This document shows, piece after piece, positions 11,506-22,581 of a stretch of DNA of 64,000 nucleotides. The stretch comes from Streptomyces sp. MA5143a. Lineage in GTDB: Bacteria > Actinomycetota > Actinomycetes > Streptomycetales > Streptomycetaceae. The position numbers were made by a program, and so were the translations under genes. The stretch's first letter is position 1, and each line of letters opens with the position of its first letter. The notes under the pieces were generated by a model, which searched no databases, had not been told where the DNA came from, and worked only from the letters and a program-made list of their open reading frames with translations. The stretch covers positions 1 through 64,000 of the forward strand of contig NZ_OLMK01000046.1 in the NCBI RefSeq assembly GCF_900290235.1. The letters run 5' to 3'.

Positions 11506-13212
11506 TCAGGCCGCCGTCAGCCGGGCGATCGCCTCGTCGACGGTCAGTTCCTCGCGCTCGCCGGTGCGGCGGTCCTTCAGCTCCAGGACGCCCTCGGCCG
11601 AGCGGCGGCCCGCGACCAGGATCTGCGGCACACCGATCAGCTCGGAGTCGGTGAACTTCACGCCCGGCGAGACCCCGGCGCGGTCGTCGACGAGGACGCG
11701 CAGGCCGGCGGCCCGCAGCTTCTCCGAGACCTCCAGGGCGAGTTCGGTCTGGAGGGCCTTGCCGGCGGCGACCACGTGCACGTCGGCCGGGGCGACCTCG
11801 GCGGGCCAGCACAGGCCCTTGTCGTCGGCGGTCTGCTCGGCGAGGGCCGCCACCGCGCGGGAGACGCCGATGCCGTACGAGCCCATGGTGACGCGGACGG
11901 GCTTGCCGTTCTGGCCGAGCACGTCGAGCTTGAGGGCGTCGGCGTACTTGCGGCCGAGCTGGAAGATGTGGCCGATCTCGATGGCGCGGTCCAGCCGCAG
12001 GCCGGTGCCGCACTTCGGGCACGGGTCGCCCTCCTGGACGACCACGACGTCCACGTACGCGCCGACCTCGAAGTCACGGCCCGCGACGACGTTCTTGGCG
12101 TGCGTGCCGCCCTTGTTGGCGCCGGTGATCCAGGAGGTGCCGGGGGCCACCCGCGGGTCGGCGACGTAGGTGACCTTCTCGCCGAGGCCCTGCGGGCCGA
12201 CGTAGCCGCGGACCAGCTCGGGGTGGGCGACGAAGTCGTCCTCGGTGACCATCTCGACGACCGCCGGGGCGAAGTGCGCCTCGACCTTGCCCATGTCGAC
12301 CTCGCGGTCACCGGGTACACCGATGGCGACGATCTCCCCGTCGACCTTCACGAGGAGGTTCTTCAGGGTGGCGGAGGCCGGGACGCCGAGGTGGGCGGCG
12401 AGGGTCTCGATGGTGGGGGTGTCGGGGGTGGGGATCTCTTCGAGGGCGGGCACGCCGTCCCCGTCCACCGGCTTCAACTCGTAGGTGATCGCCTCGGTGT
12501 TGGCGGCGAAGTCGCAGTGGGGGCAGTCCGCGAAGGTGTCCTCGCCGGCGCCGGCCGGGGCGAGGAACTCCTCCGACTTGGAGCCGCCCATCGCGCCCGC
12601 GGTGGCGGCGCAGATGCGGTAGTCGAGGCCCAGGCGCTCGAACACCTTCTGGTACGCCTGGCGGTGCAGGGCGTACGACTGGGCGAGGCCCTCGTCCTCC
12701 AGGTCGAAGGAGTACGAGTCCTTCATCAGGAACTCACGGCCGCGCAGGATGCCGGCGCGGGGGCGGGCCTCGTCGCGGAACTTCGTCTGGATCTGGTAGA
12801 GGATCACCGGCAGGTCCTTGTAGGACGACGCCTGGTCCTTCACGATCAGCGTGAAGATCTCTTCGTGGGTGGGGCCGAGGAGGTAGTCGCCGCCCTTGCG
12901 GTCCTGGAGGCGGAACAGCTCCGGGCCGTACTCGTCCCAGCGGCCGGTCGCCTCGTAGGGCTCCTTCGGCAGCAGGGCGGGGAGCAGCACCTCCTGGGCG
13001 CCGATCGCGTCCATCTCCTCGCGGACGATGCGCTCCACGTTGGCGAGGACCCGCTTGCCGAGGGGCAGCCAGGTCCACACGCCGGCGGCGGTGCGGCGGA
13101 CGTAGCCGGCGCGGACCAGCAGCTTGTGGCTGAGTACCTCGGCGTCCGCCGGGTCGTCGCGCAGCGTCTTCGCCATCAACTGGGACATGCGCTGGACCGG
13201 TGCGTTCGCCAT
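11506..13212 (-). CDS. proS: Prolyl-tRNA synthetase
   Basis: Charges tRNA-Pro with proline. The 568-residue bacterial-type enzyme has class II motif 1 in the N-terminal third, motif 2 around [24 protein letters not shown], and the TxE-like GPTHEEIFT. The editing (INS) domain lies mid-protein, motif 3 reads [14 protein letters not shown], and an anticodon-binding domain is at the end. I chose the ATG at 13212 ([20 protein letters not shown]) with AGGAG 10 bases upstream, because the extra 138 codons further upstream are a reading-frame extension over another gap. It converges with the pseudokinase gene across a repeat. Confidence 0.97.
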   Translation of the reverse strand: MANAPVQRMSQLMAKTLRDDPADAEVLSHKLLVRAGYVRRTAAGVWTWLPLGKRVLANVERIVREEMDAIGAQEVLLPALLPKEPYEATGRWDEYGPELFRLQDRKGGDYLLGPTHEEIFTLIVKDQASSYKDLPVILYQIQTKFRDEARPRAGILRGREFLMKDSYSFDLEDEGLAQSYALHRQAYQKVFERLGLDYRICAATAGAMGGSKSEEFLAPAGAGEDTFADCPHCDFAANTEAITYELKPVDGDGVPALEEIPTPDTPTIETLAAHLGVPASATLKNLLVKVDGEIVAIGVPGDREVDMGKVEAHFAPAVVEMVTEDDFVAHPELVRGYVGPQGLGEKVTYVADPRVAPGTSWITGANKGGTHAKNVVAGRDFEVGAYVDVVVVQEGDPCPKCGTGLRLDRAIEIGHIFQLGRKYADALKLDVLGQNGKPVRVTMGSYGIGVSRAVAALAEQTADDKGLCWPAEVAPADVHVVAAGKALQTELALEVSEKLRAAGLRVLVDDRAGVSPGVKFTDSELIGVPQILVAGRRSAEGVLELKDRRTGEREELTVDEAIARLTAA

Positions 13213-13313
13213 GGTTCTCGTACTCCTGCTGCGGGTCGGTTGATGGCAGGAGGTTAGCCGGGGGGCGGGGGACCGTGGAAATCCGGCGGTGGCGTACGGG
13301 GCCGGGAGGGCGG

Positions 13314-13844
13314 CTACCTGCGGCGCAGGGGAAGGGGGGCGCCCATGACGGCGTAGGGCCTCGGGGCGCTGGGGAAGAGGACCTGGCGGGCGAGGTCCTC
13401 GTAGCCGAGGGAGTGGTACAGGCCCCGGGCGGGGCTGTCGATGTCGATCGCGGAGAGGATCGAGCGGGGCTCGTTCGCGCTGTCGGTGATGGTGGTGATC
13501 AGGGAGCGGCCGACGCCTCGGTTCTGGTAGGCGGGGTGGACGTGCAGCTCGGTGATCACGAAGGAGCCGTCCAGCCAGTCCTCGTGGCCCCGGGCGCGGA
13601 GGTAGGGCTCCACGACGGTGGACCACCAGTGGGTGCGGTCGTTGGGCATGCCGTAGACGAACCCGACGAGACGGCCGCCGGCCGTGGCGCCGAGTGCCCT
13701 CGCTCCGGGGTAGGTCATGTGGCGCAGGACGATCTGGCGGCGTACGGCCACCTCGTCGGCGCCGAGACCGAAGGCCACGGCTTGGACGGCCAGGGCCTCG
13801 TCTACGTGGGCGGGGAGGTCCAGGGGGCCGATGACGAGGCTCAT
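13314..13844 (-). CDS. GNAT family N-acetyltransferase
   Basis: A 176-residue cytoplasmic acetyltransferase. The acetyl-CoA pyrophosphate loop reads QNRGVGRSL (motif A Q/RxxGxG/A), preceded by the β4 strand [12 protein letters not shown] and followed by motif B around [16 protein letters not shown]. The substrate cannot be inferred. It lies 101 bases upstream of proS on the same strand, and 102 bases downstream of a second GNAT gene, so an operon is possible. Confidence 0.88.
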   Translation of the reverse strand: MSLVIGPLDLPAHVDEALAVQAVAFGLGADEVAVRRQIVLRHMTYPGARALGATAGGRLVGFVYGMPNDRTHWWSTVVEPYLRARGHEDWLDGSFVITELHVHPAYQNRGVGRSLITTITDSANEPRSILSAIDIDSPARGLYHSLGYEDLARQVLFPSAPRPYAVMGAPLPLRRR

Positions 13845-13946
13845 GTTGCGGATGCTACAGGGGGGTTCGGGTGGTGCGCGGGGGGCCGGTCGGATGTGGC
13901 CGACCCGGCGGTTCCCCGTGTCCGGGACGGGGTGTGTCGGCCTTCG

Positions 13947-14801
13947 TCAGAACAGGACGCTCATGAACTCGCCGACCTCCTGGAAGCCCACCCTGCGGTA
14001 GGTGCGCCGCGCGGCCGTGTTGAAGTCGTTGACGTAGAGGCTGACCAGAGGGGCCACGTCGGCGAGGGCGTAGCGCAGGACCGCCGCCATGCCGGGCCCT
14101 GCCAGGCCCCGGCCGCGGTACTCGGGGGCCACCCAGACGCCCTGGATCTGGCAGGCCTGGGGGGTGGCGGCGCCGATCTCGGCCTTGAAGACCACACGGC
14201 CGTCGGCGTCGAGGCGGGCGAAGGAGCGTCCGGAGCCGACGAGTTCGGCGACACGGGCCTGGTAGAGGAGGCCGCCGTCCCCGGCCATCGGGGAGACACC
14301 GACCTCCTCGGTGAACATCGCCACGCACGCCGGCATGATCGTTTCCATCTCGTCCTTGCGGATCCGGCGGACGTACGGGTCGGGGGCGACCTCGGCGGGG
14401 TCGGGAAGCCGGTCGGTGACCATCAGCGGCTGGTGCGCGCGCACCTCGCGGGCAGGGCCCCAACTGGGCTCCAGCAGGCGCCAGAGCTGGGCGGTGGGTT
14501 CGGCGGGGCCGACGAGCGAGGAGCAGCGGCGGCCGGCCCGGCGGGCCCGGTCGGCGAAGGCGCGAACGGCGCGCGGGGTGGCGCAGATGGGGACGAGGTT
14601 GGCGCCGGCGTAACAGAGGGAGGTGAGGGCGCCGTCCTCGTACCAGCCCCACATCTCGCCGCCGAGCCGCCAGGGGTCCAGGCCGGCGATCTGGACGCGG
14701 GACGTCACGAAGGCGTTCGCGACGGGCTCGCGGTCGAGGACGGCGAGTGCGGCGTCCAGGTCACTCGGTTCGAGGACCCGGGTGGTGGTCTGGGTCAACA
14801 C
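13947..14801 (-). CDS. GNAT acetyltransferase with N-terminal DUF4081-like domain
   Basis: A 284-residue protein with two halves: an N-terminal DUF4081-like domain (LEPSDLDAALAVLDREPVAN, GEMWGWYEDGALTSLCYAGANLVP) and a C-terminal GNAT domain with the CoA loop QIQGVWVAPEYRGRGLAGPGMAAV split over residues about 215-240, then SLYVNDFNTAARRTYRRVGFQ. This two-domain form is common in Streptomyces next to ispG. Substrate unknown. I start at the GTG (14801, VLTQTTTRVLEP) because the upstream extension runs over repeats; GTGAGG upstream is a plausible ribosome site. Confidence 0.87.
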   Translation of the reverse strand: MLTQTTTRVLEPSDLDAALAVLDREPVANAFVTSRVQIAGLDPWRLGGEMWGWYEDGALTSLCYAGANLVPICATPRAVRAFADRARRAGRRCSSLVGPAEPTAQLWRLLEPSWGPAREVRAHQPLMVTDRLPDPAEVAPDPYVRRIRKDEMETIMPACVAMFTEEVGVSPMAGDGGLLYQARVAELVGSGRSFARLDADGRVVFKAEIGAATPQACQIQGVWVAPEYRGRGLAGPGMAAVLRYALADVAPLVSLYVNDFNTAARRTYRRVGFQEVGEFMSVLF

Positions 14802-14885
14802 GTGCGGGGGCCTCACCCTTGGTCTGCGCTGATGTCCGCACGATACCCTGCGGGGCTGTGGCCGGGCGCCCCTGTGGCTGTGCCA

Positions 14886-15095
14886 CGGGCCGGACGCCCA
14901 GGGGCCTCGGGGTATCAGTGCTCTGGCGGGTGCGAGTGCTTCCTGGCTGGTCGCGCGGTTCCCCGGGCCCCTCACGGGCGCGTGTGGCGGCCCGTGCCGC
15001 CGCCGGGCGCCCAACGGCTCGGGAGTGCCTGTGCTCTGGCGGGTGCGGGTCCGTCGTGGCTTGTCGCGCAGTTCCCCGCGCCCCTCAAGAGGCCT
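14886..15095. repeat. Tandem pair of intergenic repeat units, 113 bases apart
   Basis: Two imperfect direct copies carry GTGCTCTGGCGGGTGCG (14918 and 15031) and TCGCGC[GA]GTTCCCCG (14951 and 15064), both offset by exactly 113 bases. Each is a single arm of the repeat family. They fill most of the 368-base gap (14802-15169) between ispG and the GNAT gene; no gene is visible there. Confidence 0.75.
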
Positions 15096-15169
15096 GCCTG
15101 AGACGAACCCTGCGGCCCTTGGGAGGTGACTGGGGCGCCCCGAATCCCCGTGGGGCGCCCTCGGTGTTC

Positions 15170-16327
<1,158 letters not shown>

Positions 16328-16472
16328 CTGCTGTGCAACCCCAAGTTGTGGATCAGGATCGGGTCCCGGAACAGGCGGGCTCCAGGCTTCGAGATTACGG
16401 CACGGCCCTGGGCCCCAGCACATCACGGGCCGTAAACCCACCCGTAAGGGAAGGCCGGGGCGGGACAGCGAA

Positions 16473-16502
16473 GCGGCCGGGCACCCCAGGGTGCCCGGCC
16501 GC
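16473..16502 (-). terminator. Strong hairpin after rseP
   Basis: A perfect 14-bp stem, GCGGCCGGGCACCC with GGGTGCCCGGCCGC, two-base loop. It begins 17 bases after the rseP stop codon and precedes ispG by about 145 bases, so dxr-rseP and ispG are likely separate transcripts. Confidence 0.75.
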
Positions 16503-16518
16503 CGTGAACGCGGGGTGT

Positions 16519-17823
16519 CTACGAGATGCGCACCGGGTTCACGAGGTCCGCGATGAGGACCAGCAGCGTGAAGCAGATGAAGACGCCGGCCACGACGTAC
16601 GCGACGGGCATCAGCTTCGCCACGTCGAAGGGGCCGGGGTCGGGCCGGCGGAGCACCTTGGCGGTGTTCCGGCGCACCGACTCCCACAGGGCGCCCGCGA
16701 TGTGCCCGCCGTCGAGCGGGAGGAGCGGGAGCATGTTGAACAGGAAGAGGGAGAGGTTGAAGCCGGCCAGCAGGATGAGGAAGCTGGCGAGCTGCTGGGT
16801 GGCGGGGATGTCCATGGTGAAGATCTCACCGCCGACGCGGGCGGCCCCGACCACGCCCATGGGCGAGTCCGCCGCGCGCTCGCCGTCGCCGAAGGTGGCG
16901 TCCCACAGGGCGGGGATCTTGGCGGGCAGCGAGATCAGGGACTGGACGCCGTTCTCCATCATGTCGCCCATGCGGTCCACGGACTGGCCGAAGGAGAGCG
17001 GGACGATGTCGACGGCGGGGGTGAAGCCGAGCCAGCCGGCGGAGACGAACTTGTCCTCGACGTAGCCGCCCTGGCCGTCGGTCTGGGCGACATCGTTCTT
17101 GATGAGGGTGGGGGTGATGTCGACCTGCTTTCCGTCACGCTCGACGGTGAGGACGATCTTCTTGCCGGGGTTGTCGCGGATGTCGGCCTGGAGGGCCGAC
17201 CAGTCGGTGACGGGGGCTCCGTCGAACGCGACGATCTTGTCGCCGGGCTGGAGGCCGGCGGCCTTGGCCGGGGCCTCCTTGTCGCCGTCCTTGCACTTGG
17301 TGCGGTTCTCGCTGGCGGAGATGACGCAGTCGGAGACCTTGCTGACCGTGGTCGTCTGGGTCTTGGCGCCGAAGGACATCATCACGCCGACGAAGATCAC
17401 GACGGCGAGGATCAGGTTCATGAAGGGCCCGGCGAACATCACGATGACGCGCTTCCACGGCTTGCGCGTGTAGAAGAGGCGCTGCTCGTCGCCGGGCTGG
17501 AGCTCCTCGAAGGACGCCTCGCGGGCGTCCTCGATCATCCCGCGCCACGGAGAGGTGGAGCGGCTCTCGATGCGGCCGTCGTCGCCGGGCGGGATCATGC
17601 CGATCATGCGGATGTAGCCGCCGAGCGGGATCGCCTTGACGCCGTACTCCGTCTCACCCTTCCTGCGGGACCAGATGGTCGGGCCGAAGCCCACCATGAA
17701 CTGGGGCACGCGGATGCCGAACATCTTGGCCGTCGAGAAGTGGCCCAGCTCGTGCCAGGCGATCGAGAAGGCCAGGCCGATCACGAAGACCACTATGCCG
17801 AGGATGAACATCAGGGTCGTCAT
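16519..17823 (-). CDS. rseP: Site-2 protease family M50 metallopeptidase (RseP/YluC-like)
   Basis: Intramembrane zinc protease that cleaves membrane-anchored anti-sigma factors or signal-peptide remnants. The 434-residue protein has the N-terminal membrane segment with HELGH (about residues 24-28) and a GGYIRMIGM loop. A PDZ domain follows in the middle ([20 protein letters not shown]). The C-terminal membrane segments hold the third zinc ligand in [14 protein letters not shown]. Its start overlaps the dxr stop (ATGA), an arrangement conserved in many bacteria. The substrate in this organism is not known. Confidence 0.93.
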   Translation of the reverse strand: MTTLMFILGIVVFVIGLAFSIAWHELGHFSTAKMFGIRVPQFMVGFGPTIWSRRKGETEYGVKAIPLGGYIRMIGMIPPGDDGRIESRSTSPWRGMIEDAREASFEELQPGDEQRLFYTRKPWKRVIVMFAGPFMNLILAVVIFVGVMMSFGAKTQTTTVSKVSDCVISASENRTKCKDGDKEAPAKAAGLQPGDKIVAFDGAPVTDWSALQADIRDNPGKKIVLTVERDGKQVDITPTLIKNDVAQTDGQGGYVEDKFVSAGWLGFTPAVDIVPLSFGQSVDRMGDMMENGVQSLISLPAKIPALWDATFGDGERAADSPMGVVGAARVGGEIFTMDIPATQQLASFLILLAGFNLSLFLFNMLPLLPLDGGHIAGALWESVRRNTAKVLRRPDPGPFDVAKLMPVAYVVAGVFICFTLLVLIADLVNPVRIS

Positions 17824-19094
17824 GCACGGGCCTCCGCGGTCGTCCGCTCGGTGGGTTTGCCTGGGGAACCGGTCAGTTCACGGGCGCGGGCGCGCGCCCA
17901 GGTCTCCGCTTCGAGGACGTCCGCCACGGTCAGGGAAGTTCCCGTGGCGGGGGTGCCGTGCTCCTCGACGACCCGGGTCACCGTCTCCATGATCGCGTCG
18001 AACCGGAGACCGCCGTGCAGGAACGCGTCCACGCACTCCTCGTTGGCCGCATTGAACACCGCCGGGGCCGTGCCCGCGAGCCGGCCCACGTGCCGGGCGA
18101 GGCCGACCGAGGGGAACGCGTCGTCGTCGAGGGGGAAGAACTCCCAGGTGGACGCCTTGGTCCAGTCGAAGGCGGGCGCGGCGTCGGGGACGCGCTGCGG
18201 CCAGCCCAGGCCGATGGCGATGGGGCCGCGCATGTCCGGGGGCGTGGCCTGCGCCATTGTCGATCCGTCCGTGAACTCAACCATCGAGTGGACATACGAC
18301 TGGGGGTGGACGACGACCTCAATGCGATCGAAGGGAATGTCGTAGAGGAGGTGCGCCTCGATGACTTCCAGGCCCTTGTTGACGAGGGTCGCGGAGTTGA
18401 CCGTGATGACCGGGCCCATGGCCCAGGTGGGGTGGGCGAGGGCGTCGGCGGGGGTGACGTCCGCCAGTTCCGCCTTGGTGCGGCCGCGGAACGGGCCGCC
18501 GGAGGCGGTGACGACCAGCTTGCGCACCTCGGCGCGGGTGCCGCAGGCGAGGGCCTGGAAGAGGGCGGCGTGCTCGGAGTCGACCGGGATGATCTGGCCG
18601 GGCTTGGCCACGGCCTTCACCAGCGGGCCGCCCACGATGAGCGACTCCTTGTTGGCGAGCGCGAGGGTGCGGCCCGCCTCCAGGGCGGCGAGGGTGGGCG
18701 CGAGGCCGATGGAGCCGGTGATGCCGTTGAGCACCGTGTGACAGTCGGAGGCGGCGAGCTCGGCGGCGGCGCCGGGGCCCGCGAGGATCTCGGGGAGCGG
18801 CTCGCCGGTGCCGTACGCGGCGGTCAGAACCTCGCGCAGCGCGGGGACGGTGTCCTCGCGGGCGACGGCGACGGTCCGCACCCGCAGTCGGTGCGCCTGC
18901 TCGGCCAGCAGCTCCACCCTCCCTCCGGCGGCGGAGAGCCCGGTGACCCGGAAGCGGTCCGGGTTGCGCAGGACGAGGTCGATGGCCTGGGTGCCGATCG
19001 AGCCGGTCGATCCGAGGATCACCACGTCCCGGACCCCGTCGACGGGGTCGAAGACGAGATGGGGATCGGCGAGAGGGGCGGGACTGTCACTCAT
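17820..19094 (-). CDS. dxr: 1-deoxy-D-xylulose-5-phosphate reductoisomerase
   Basis: NADPH-dependent enzyme forming methylerythritol 4-phosphate from DXP, the committed MEP step. The 424-residue protein has the NADPH motif [15 protein letters not shown], then [12 protein letters not shown], the metal/substrate segment [11 protein letters not shown], and ASGGPFRG. The C-terminal helical domain includes [13 protein letters not shown]. It carries a slightly long N-terminus ([20 protein letters not shown]). It is the first gene of dxr-rseP. Confidence 0.97.
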   Translation of the reverse strand: MSDSPAPLADPHLVFDPVDGVRDVVILGSTGSIGTQAIDLVLRNPDRFRVTGLSAAGGRVELLAEQAHRLRVRTVAVAREDTVPALREVLTAAYGTGEPLPEILAGPGAAAELAASDCHTVLNGITGSIGLAPTLAALEAGRTLALANKESLIVGGPLVKAVAKPGQIIPVDSEHAALFQALACGTRAEVRKLVVTASGGPFRGRTKAELADVTPADALAHPTWAMGPVITVNSATLVNKGLEVIEAHLLYDIPFDRIEVVVHPQSYVHSMVEFTDGSTMAQATPPDMRGPIAIGLGWPQRVPDAAPAFDWTKASTWEFFPLDDDAFPSVGLARHVGRLAGTAPAVFNAANEECVDAFLHGGLRFDAIMETVTRVVEEHGTPATGTSLTVADVLEAETWARARARELTGSPGKPTERTTAEARA

Positions 19095-19315
19095 CCCCCC
19101 ATTGTTGCCGCATCCGGTGTCCGGCAGGACCGCGCGGCCCCCTGTTGACCCACTTCGGGTGGTGTGCCGTCGACGATGCGGTTTCTCCGTTTGTGAAGCA
19201 GGTGTGAAGGCAGGGTGATATGACTACTTCCCAGCTGATCCGAAAGTCGTATCAGCCGATCGCTGTGCCGCTGAAGGACGACGGCGATCGTGTACGAGGA
19301 CCCTGGGGGGAATCC

Positions 19316-19771
19316 ATGCGCAAGCGCATTCGCGCCGCCCTGCCCGCGCTCGCCGGAGCCGTGGCACTCACCGGCACGGTGCTGGGCAGCCCGGCGGAGG
19401 CGGCGGGGGGCGTCACCATCCACCGCGTGTACTTCGACAGTCCCGGCAAGGACACCCGGACCAACACGAGCCTCAACGGCGAATGGGTGCAGATCAGAAA
19501 CACCGGCGCGGCGGCCGTCTCGCTGAAGGGCTGGGTGCTGAAGGACCCCGACAACCACAAGTACACGTTCCCGGACGTCAAGATCGGGGCGGGCAAGTAC
19601 CTCAAGGTCCGCACCGGCTCGGGCACCGACACCAGCGCGACCAAGTACCAGAACCGCAGGGCCTACGTCTGGAACAACACCAGCGACACGGCGACTCTGC
19701 TGCGGGCGGGCGGGACCAAGGTCGACTCGTGCTCGTGGACCACGCGCGACGCGAGCGACAAGTACTGCTGA
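19316..19771 (+). CDS. Secreted lamin-tail domain protein
   Basis: A 151-residue secreted protein. The signal peptide is MRKRIRAALPALAGAVALTG... with a likely cut after AEA near residue 30. The mature part is an Ig-like lamin-tail domain: a conserved GEWVQIRNTGAAAVSLKGW strand pair, then DNHKYTFPDVKIGAGKYLKVRTG, and WNNTSDTATLLRAGGTKVDS. Such domains occur in extracellular actinobacterial proteins and often accompany nucleases or cell-surface proteins; here it stands alone and its role is unknown. The ATG at 19316 has GGGGGGAA before it; the earlier in-frame start at 19220 has no signal character. Two cysteines near the C-terminus could pair. Confidence 0.82.
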   Translation: MRKRIRAALPALAGAVALTGTVLGSPAEAAGGVTIHRVYFDSPGKDTRTNTSLNGEWVQIRNTGAAAVSLKGWVLKDPDNHKYTFPDVKIGAGKYLKVRTGSGTDTSATKYQNRRAYVWNNTSDTATLLRAGGTKVDSCSWTTRDASDKYC

Positions 19772-19798
19772 GCGGCGGCGGTACGCACCGCTGACCGG

Positions 19799-22444
19799 CT
19801 ACGACCGCCGGGCGCCCTCCACCACGCCCTCCGCCGTGTCGACGGTCGGGGCCGTGAAGTGGAGGGCGTCCTCGTCGCGGGAGGGGGCGAGGCCGGCGGA
19901 GGCGGAGTCGAGGTGGAAGACGTAGCCGACGGACTCCTCCTTGATCGCGTCGGTCATGGCGACGAACATGTCGAAGCCCTCGCGCTCGTACTCGACGATG
20001 GGTTCGCGGCCCAGGGTCCAGCGCAGCCCGATGCCGTCGCGGAGATAGTCCATCTCGTAGAGGTGCTCGCGCCAGGTGCGGTCCAGGACGGACAGCACCA
20101 CCCGGCGTTCCAGCTCGCGCAGCGTGCCCTCGCCCAGCTCCGCCTCACGCTCGGCGTAGTGGGCGCGGATGTCGTCCGTGAGGGCCGCCACCAGGTCCCC
20201 GGCGGTGAGGTTCGCGCGGCCGCCGTGCTCCCGCTCCAGGTCCTCGATCGTCACCCCGACCGGGTAGAGCTGCCCGAGCGCCCGCCACAGGGCGTCCAGG
20301 TCCCACTCCTCCGGGTACCCCTCGGCGGTCTCGGCGGCGACGTACGCCTCGACGGTGTCGTCCATGAAGCGCAGCAGCTGGCCGCGCAGGTCCTCGCCCT
20401 CCAGGACGCGGCGGCGCTGGGCGTAGATCAGCCGGCGCTGGCGGTTGAGGACCTCGTCGAACTTCAGGACGTCCTTGCGGGACTCGAAGTGCTGGCGCTC
20501 CAGCTGGGCCTGGGCGGAGGCCACGGCACGGGTGACGATCCTGTTCTCGATGGGGACGTCCTCGGGCACGTTCGTCGCGGCCATGACGCGCTCGACGAGC
20601 TGGGCCTGGAACAGCCGCATCAGATCGTCCTGGAGGGAGAGGTAGAAGCGGGACTCCCCCGGGTCGCCCTGGCGGCCGGAACGGCCCCGCAGCTGGTGGT
20701 CGACGCGGCGGGCGTCGTGGCGTTCGGTGCCGAGGACGTAGAGGCCGCCGAGTGCGGTGACCTCGGTGTGCTCGGCCGCCACCTGGGCGGTGATCCGGTC
20801 GAGGACCGCCCGGCGCTCCTCGTCGTCCGCGTCGTCGGGCAGCGCGGCCCGGGCCAGGGCCTCCGGATTGCCGCCGAGCATGATGTCGGTGCCCCGGCCC
20901 GCCATGTTGGTGGCGACCGTCACCGCTCCCCTGCGCCCGGCCTGGGCGACGATCATGGCTTCGAGGCGGTGGTTCTTGGCGTTGAGGACCTGGTGCGGGA
21001 CGCGGCGGGCGCGCAGTCGGGCGGAGAGCGCCTCGGAGACCTCGACCGTGGTGGTGCCGACCAGTACCGGCTGGCCCCTGGCGTGCCGCTCCGCGATGTC
21101 GTCGACGACCGCCGCGAACTTGGCGTCGGTGGTCCGGTAGATCAGGTCCGGCCGGTCCTCGCGGATCATGGGCCGGTTGGTGGGGACGGGGACGACCCCC
21201 AGCTCGTAGATCTGGTGGAACTCGGCGGCCTCCGTCATCGCCGTGCCGGTCATGCCGGAGAGCTTGTCGTAGAGACGGAAGAAGTTCTGCAGGGTGATGG
21301 TGGCGAGGGTCTGGTTCTCGGCGTTGACCGACACCCCCTCCTTGGCCTCGATCGCCTGGTGGAGGCCCTCGTTGTAGCGGCGGCCGGGGAGCAGGCGGCC
21401 GGTGTGCTCGTCGACGATCAGGACCTCGCCGTCGATGACGACGTACTCCTGGTCCCTCCGGAACAGTTCCTTGGCCTTGAGGGCGTTGTTGAGGTGCCCG
21501 ATCAGGGGGGTGTGGTCGGACTCGTAGAGGCTGTCGATGCCCAACTGGTCCTGGACGTACTCGACGCCGGGGTCGAGGATCGCGACGGTGTGCTTGCGCG
21601 GGTCGTACTCGTAGTGGTGGCTCGCGCGCAGTCGCTCCAGCCGGTCCTTGTCGGCGGGGCGGGTGAAGCGCTCCTCCTGGATCTCGACGCCCCTCATCGG
21701 GCCCACGAGGGTCGCGAAGGCCTCGTACCAGTGTGTGGCCGGGTCGGCCGGGCCCGAGATGATCAACGGGGTGCGGGCCTCGTCGATGAGGATGGAGTCG
21801 GCCTCGTCGACGATCGCGAAGTGATGGCCGCGCTGCACGAGTTCGGCTCGCGACCAGGCCATGTTGTCGCGGAGATAGTCGAAGCCGAACTCCGTGTTCG
21901 TGCCGTAGGTGACATCGCAGGCGTACGCCGCCCGGCGTTCGTCCGGGGTCGATTCGGAGCGGACGACGCCGACGGTCAGCCCGAGGAACTCATACGCCTT
22001 TCCCATCCATTCGGCGTCCCGGCGGGCGAGGTAGTCGTTGACGGTGACGACATGGACGCCTTTTCCGGTGAGGGCGTTCAGATAGACGGGAAGAGTGGCC
22101 ACCAGGGTCTTTCCCTCGCCCGTCTGCATTTCGGCGACATTGCCGAGATGCAGGGCCGCGCCGCCCATGACCTGGACGTCGAAGGGGCGCATGCCGAGGG
22201 TGCGGCGGGCGGCCTCCCGCATGGTGGCGAAGGTCTCCGGCAGCAGGTCGTCGAGGGTCTCGCCGTCCGCCAGCCGCTGCCGGTACTCGTCGGTGAGGGC
22301 GCGCAGGCCGGTGTCGTCCAGGGCCGCGACATCCTCCTCGACCGAGGCGACCTCGTCGGCGATCCGGTGCAGCCGGCGCAGTATCCGGCCCTCGCCCGCA
22401 CGCATGATCTTGTGGGTGAGGGAATTCATGCCGAGTTCGGACAT
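19799..22444 (-). CDS. SecA-type preprotein translocase ATPase, second paralogue likely
   Basis: Motor ATPase driving proteins through SecYEG. The 881-residue protein has all SecA motor parts: Walker [10 protein letters not shown] (about 107-115), VDEADS, the preprotein cross-linking domain, [31 protein letters not shown], and the helical scaffold ([27 protein letters not shown] split). It lacks the Cys-rich zinc tail and is shorter than the housekeeping Streptomyces SecA as I remember it (about 940 residues). It also diverges in many otherwise fixed positions (for example MQTGEGK for MKTGEGK). It is therefore probably an extra SecA, not at the usual chromosomal site. No SecA2-accessory gene lies nearby. 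GAGGTGA precedes the ATG. Confidence 0.88.
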   Translation of the reverse strand: MSELGMNSLTHKIMRAGEGRILRRLHRIADEVASVEEDVAALDDTGLRALTDEYRQRLADGETLDDLLPETFATMREAARRTLGMRPFDVQVMGGAALHLGNVAEMQTGEGKTLVATLPVYLNALTGKGVHVVTVNDYLARRDAEWMGKAYEFLGLTVGVVRSESTPDERRAAYACDVTYGTNTEFGFDYLRDNMAWSRAELVQRGHHFAIVDEADSILIDEARTPLIISGPADPATHWYEAFATLVGPMRGVEIQEERFTRPADKDRLERLRASHHYEYDPRKHTVAILDPGVEYVQDQLGIDSLYESDHTPLIGHLNNALKAKELFRRDQEYVVIDGEVLIVDEHTGRLLPGRRYNEGLHQAIEAKEGVSVNAENQTLATITLQNFFRLYDKLSGMTGTAMTEAAEFHQIYELGVVPVPTNRPMIREDRPDLIYRTTDAKFAAVVDDIAERHARGQPVLVGTTTVEVSEALSARLRARRVPHQVLNAKNHRLEAMIVAQAGRRGAVTVATNMAGRGTDIMLGGNPEALARAALPDDADDEERRAVLDRITAQVAAEHTEVTALGGLYVLGTERHDARRVDHQLRGRSGRQGDPGESRFYLSLQDDLMRLFQAQLVERVMAATNVPEDVPIENRIVTRAVASAQAQLERQHFESRKDVLKFDEVLNRQRRLIYAQRRRVLEGEDLRGQLLRFMDDTVEAYVAAETAEGYPEEWDLDALWRALGQLYPVGVTIEDLEREHGGRANLTAGDLVAALTDDIRAHYAEREAELGEGTLRELERRVVLSVLDRTWREHLYEMDYLRDGIGLRWTLGREPIVEYEREGFDMFVAMTDAIKEESVGYVFHLDSASAGLAPSRDEDALHFTAPTVDTAEGVVEGARRS

Positions 22445-22581
22445 CGCAGCATCACCTCGGCGCTGTCGCCCCGTCCGCCGTCCCTTCGATTGTCGGCTCG
22501 TGGGGTGAGCGCGGCAAGCAGCGGGACGGCGGAGCGGGGCGACGGTGCGTTCCGCACGCGGCGGTCGGTGACGGAGGCGCG

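Noticed and set aside
13213-13626. Upstream extension of proS
   Set aside because: The extra codons are antisense-like, overlap the GNAT gene and lack synthetase motifs; [11 protein letters not shown] at 13212 has a ribosome site.
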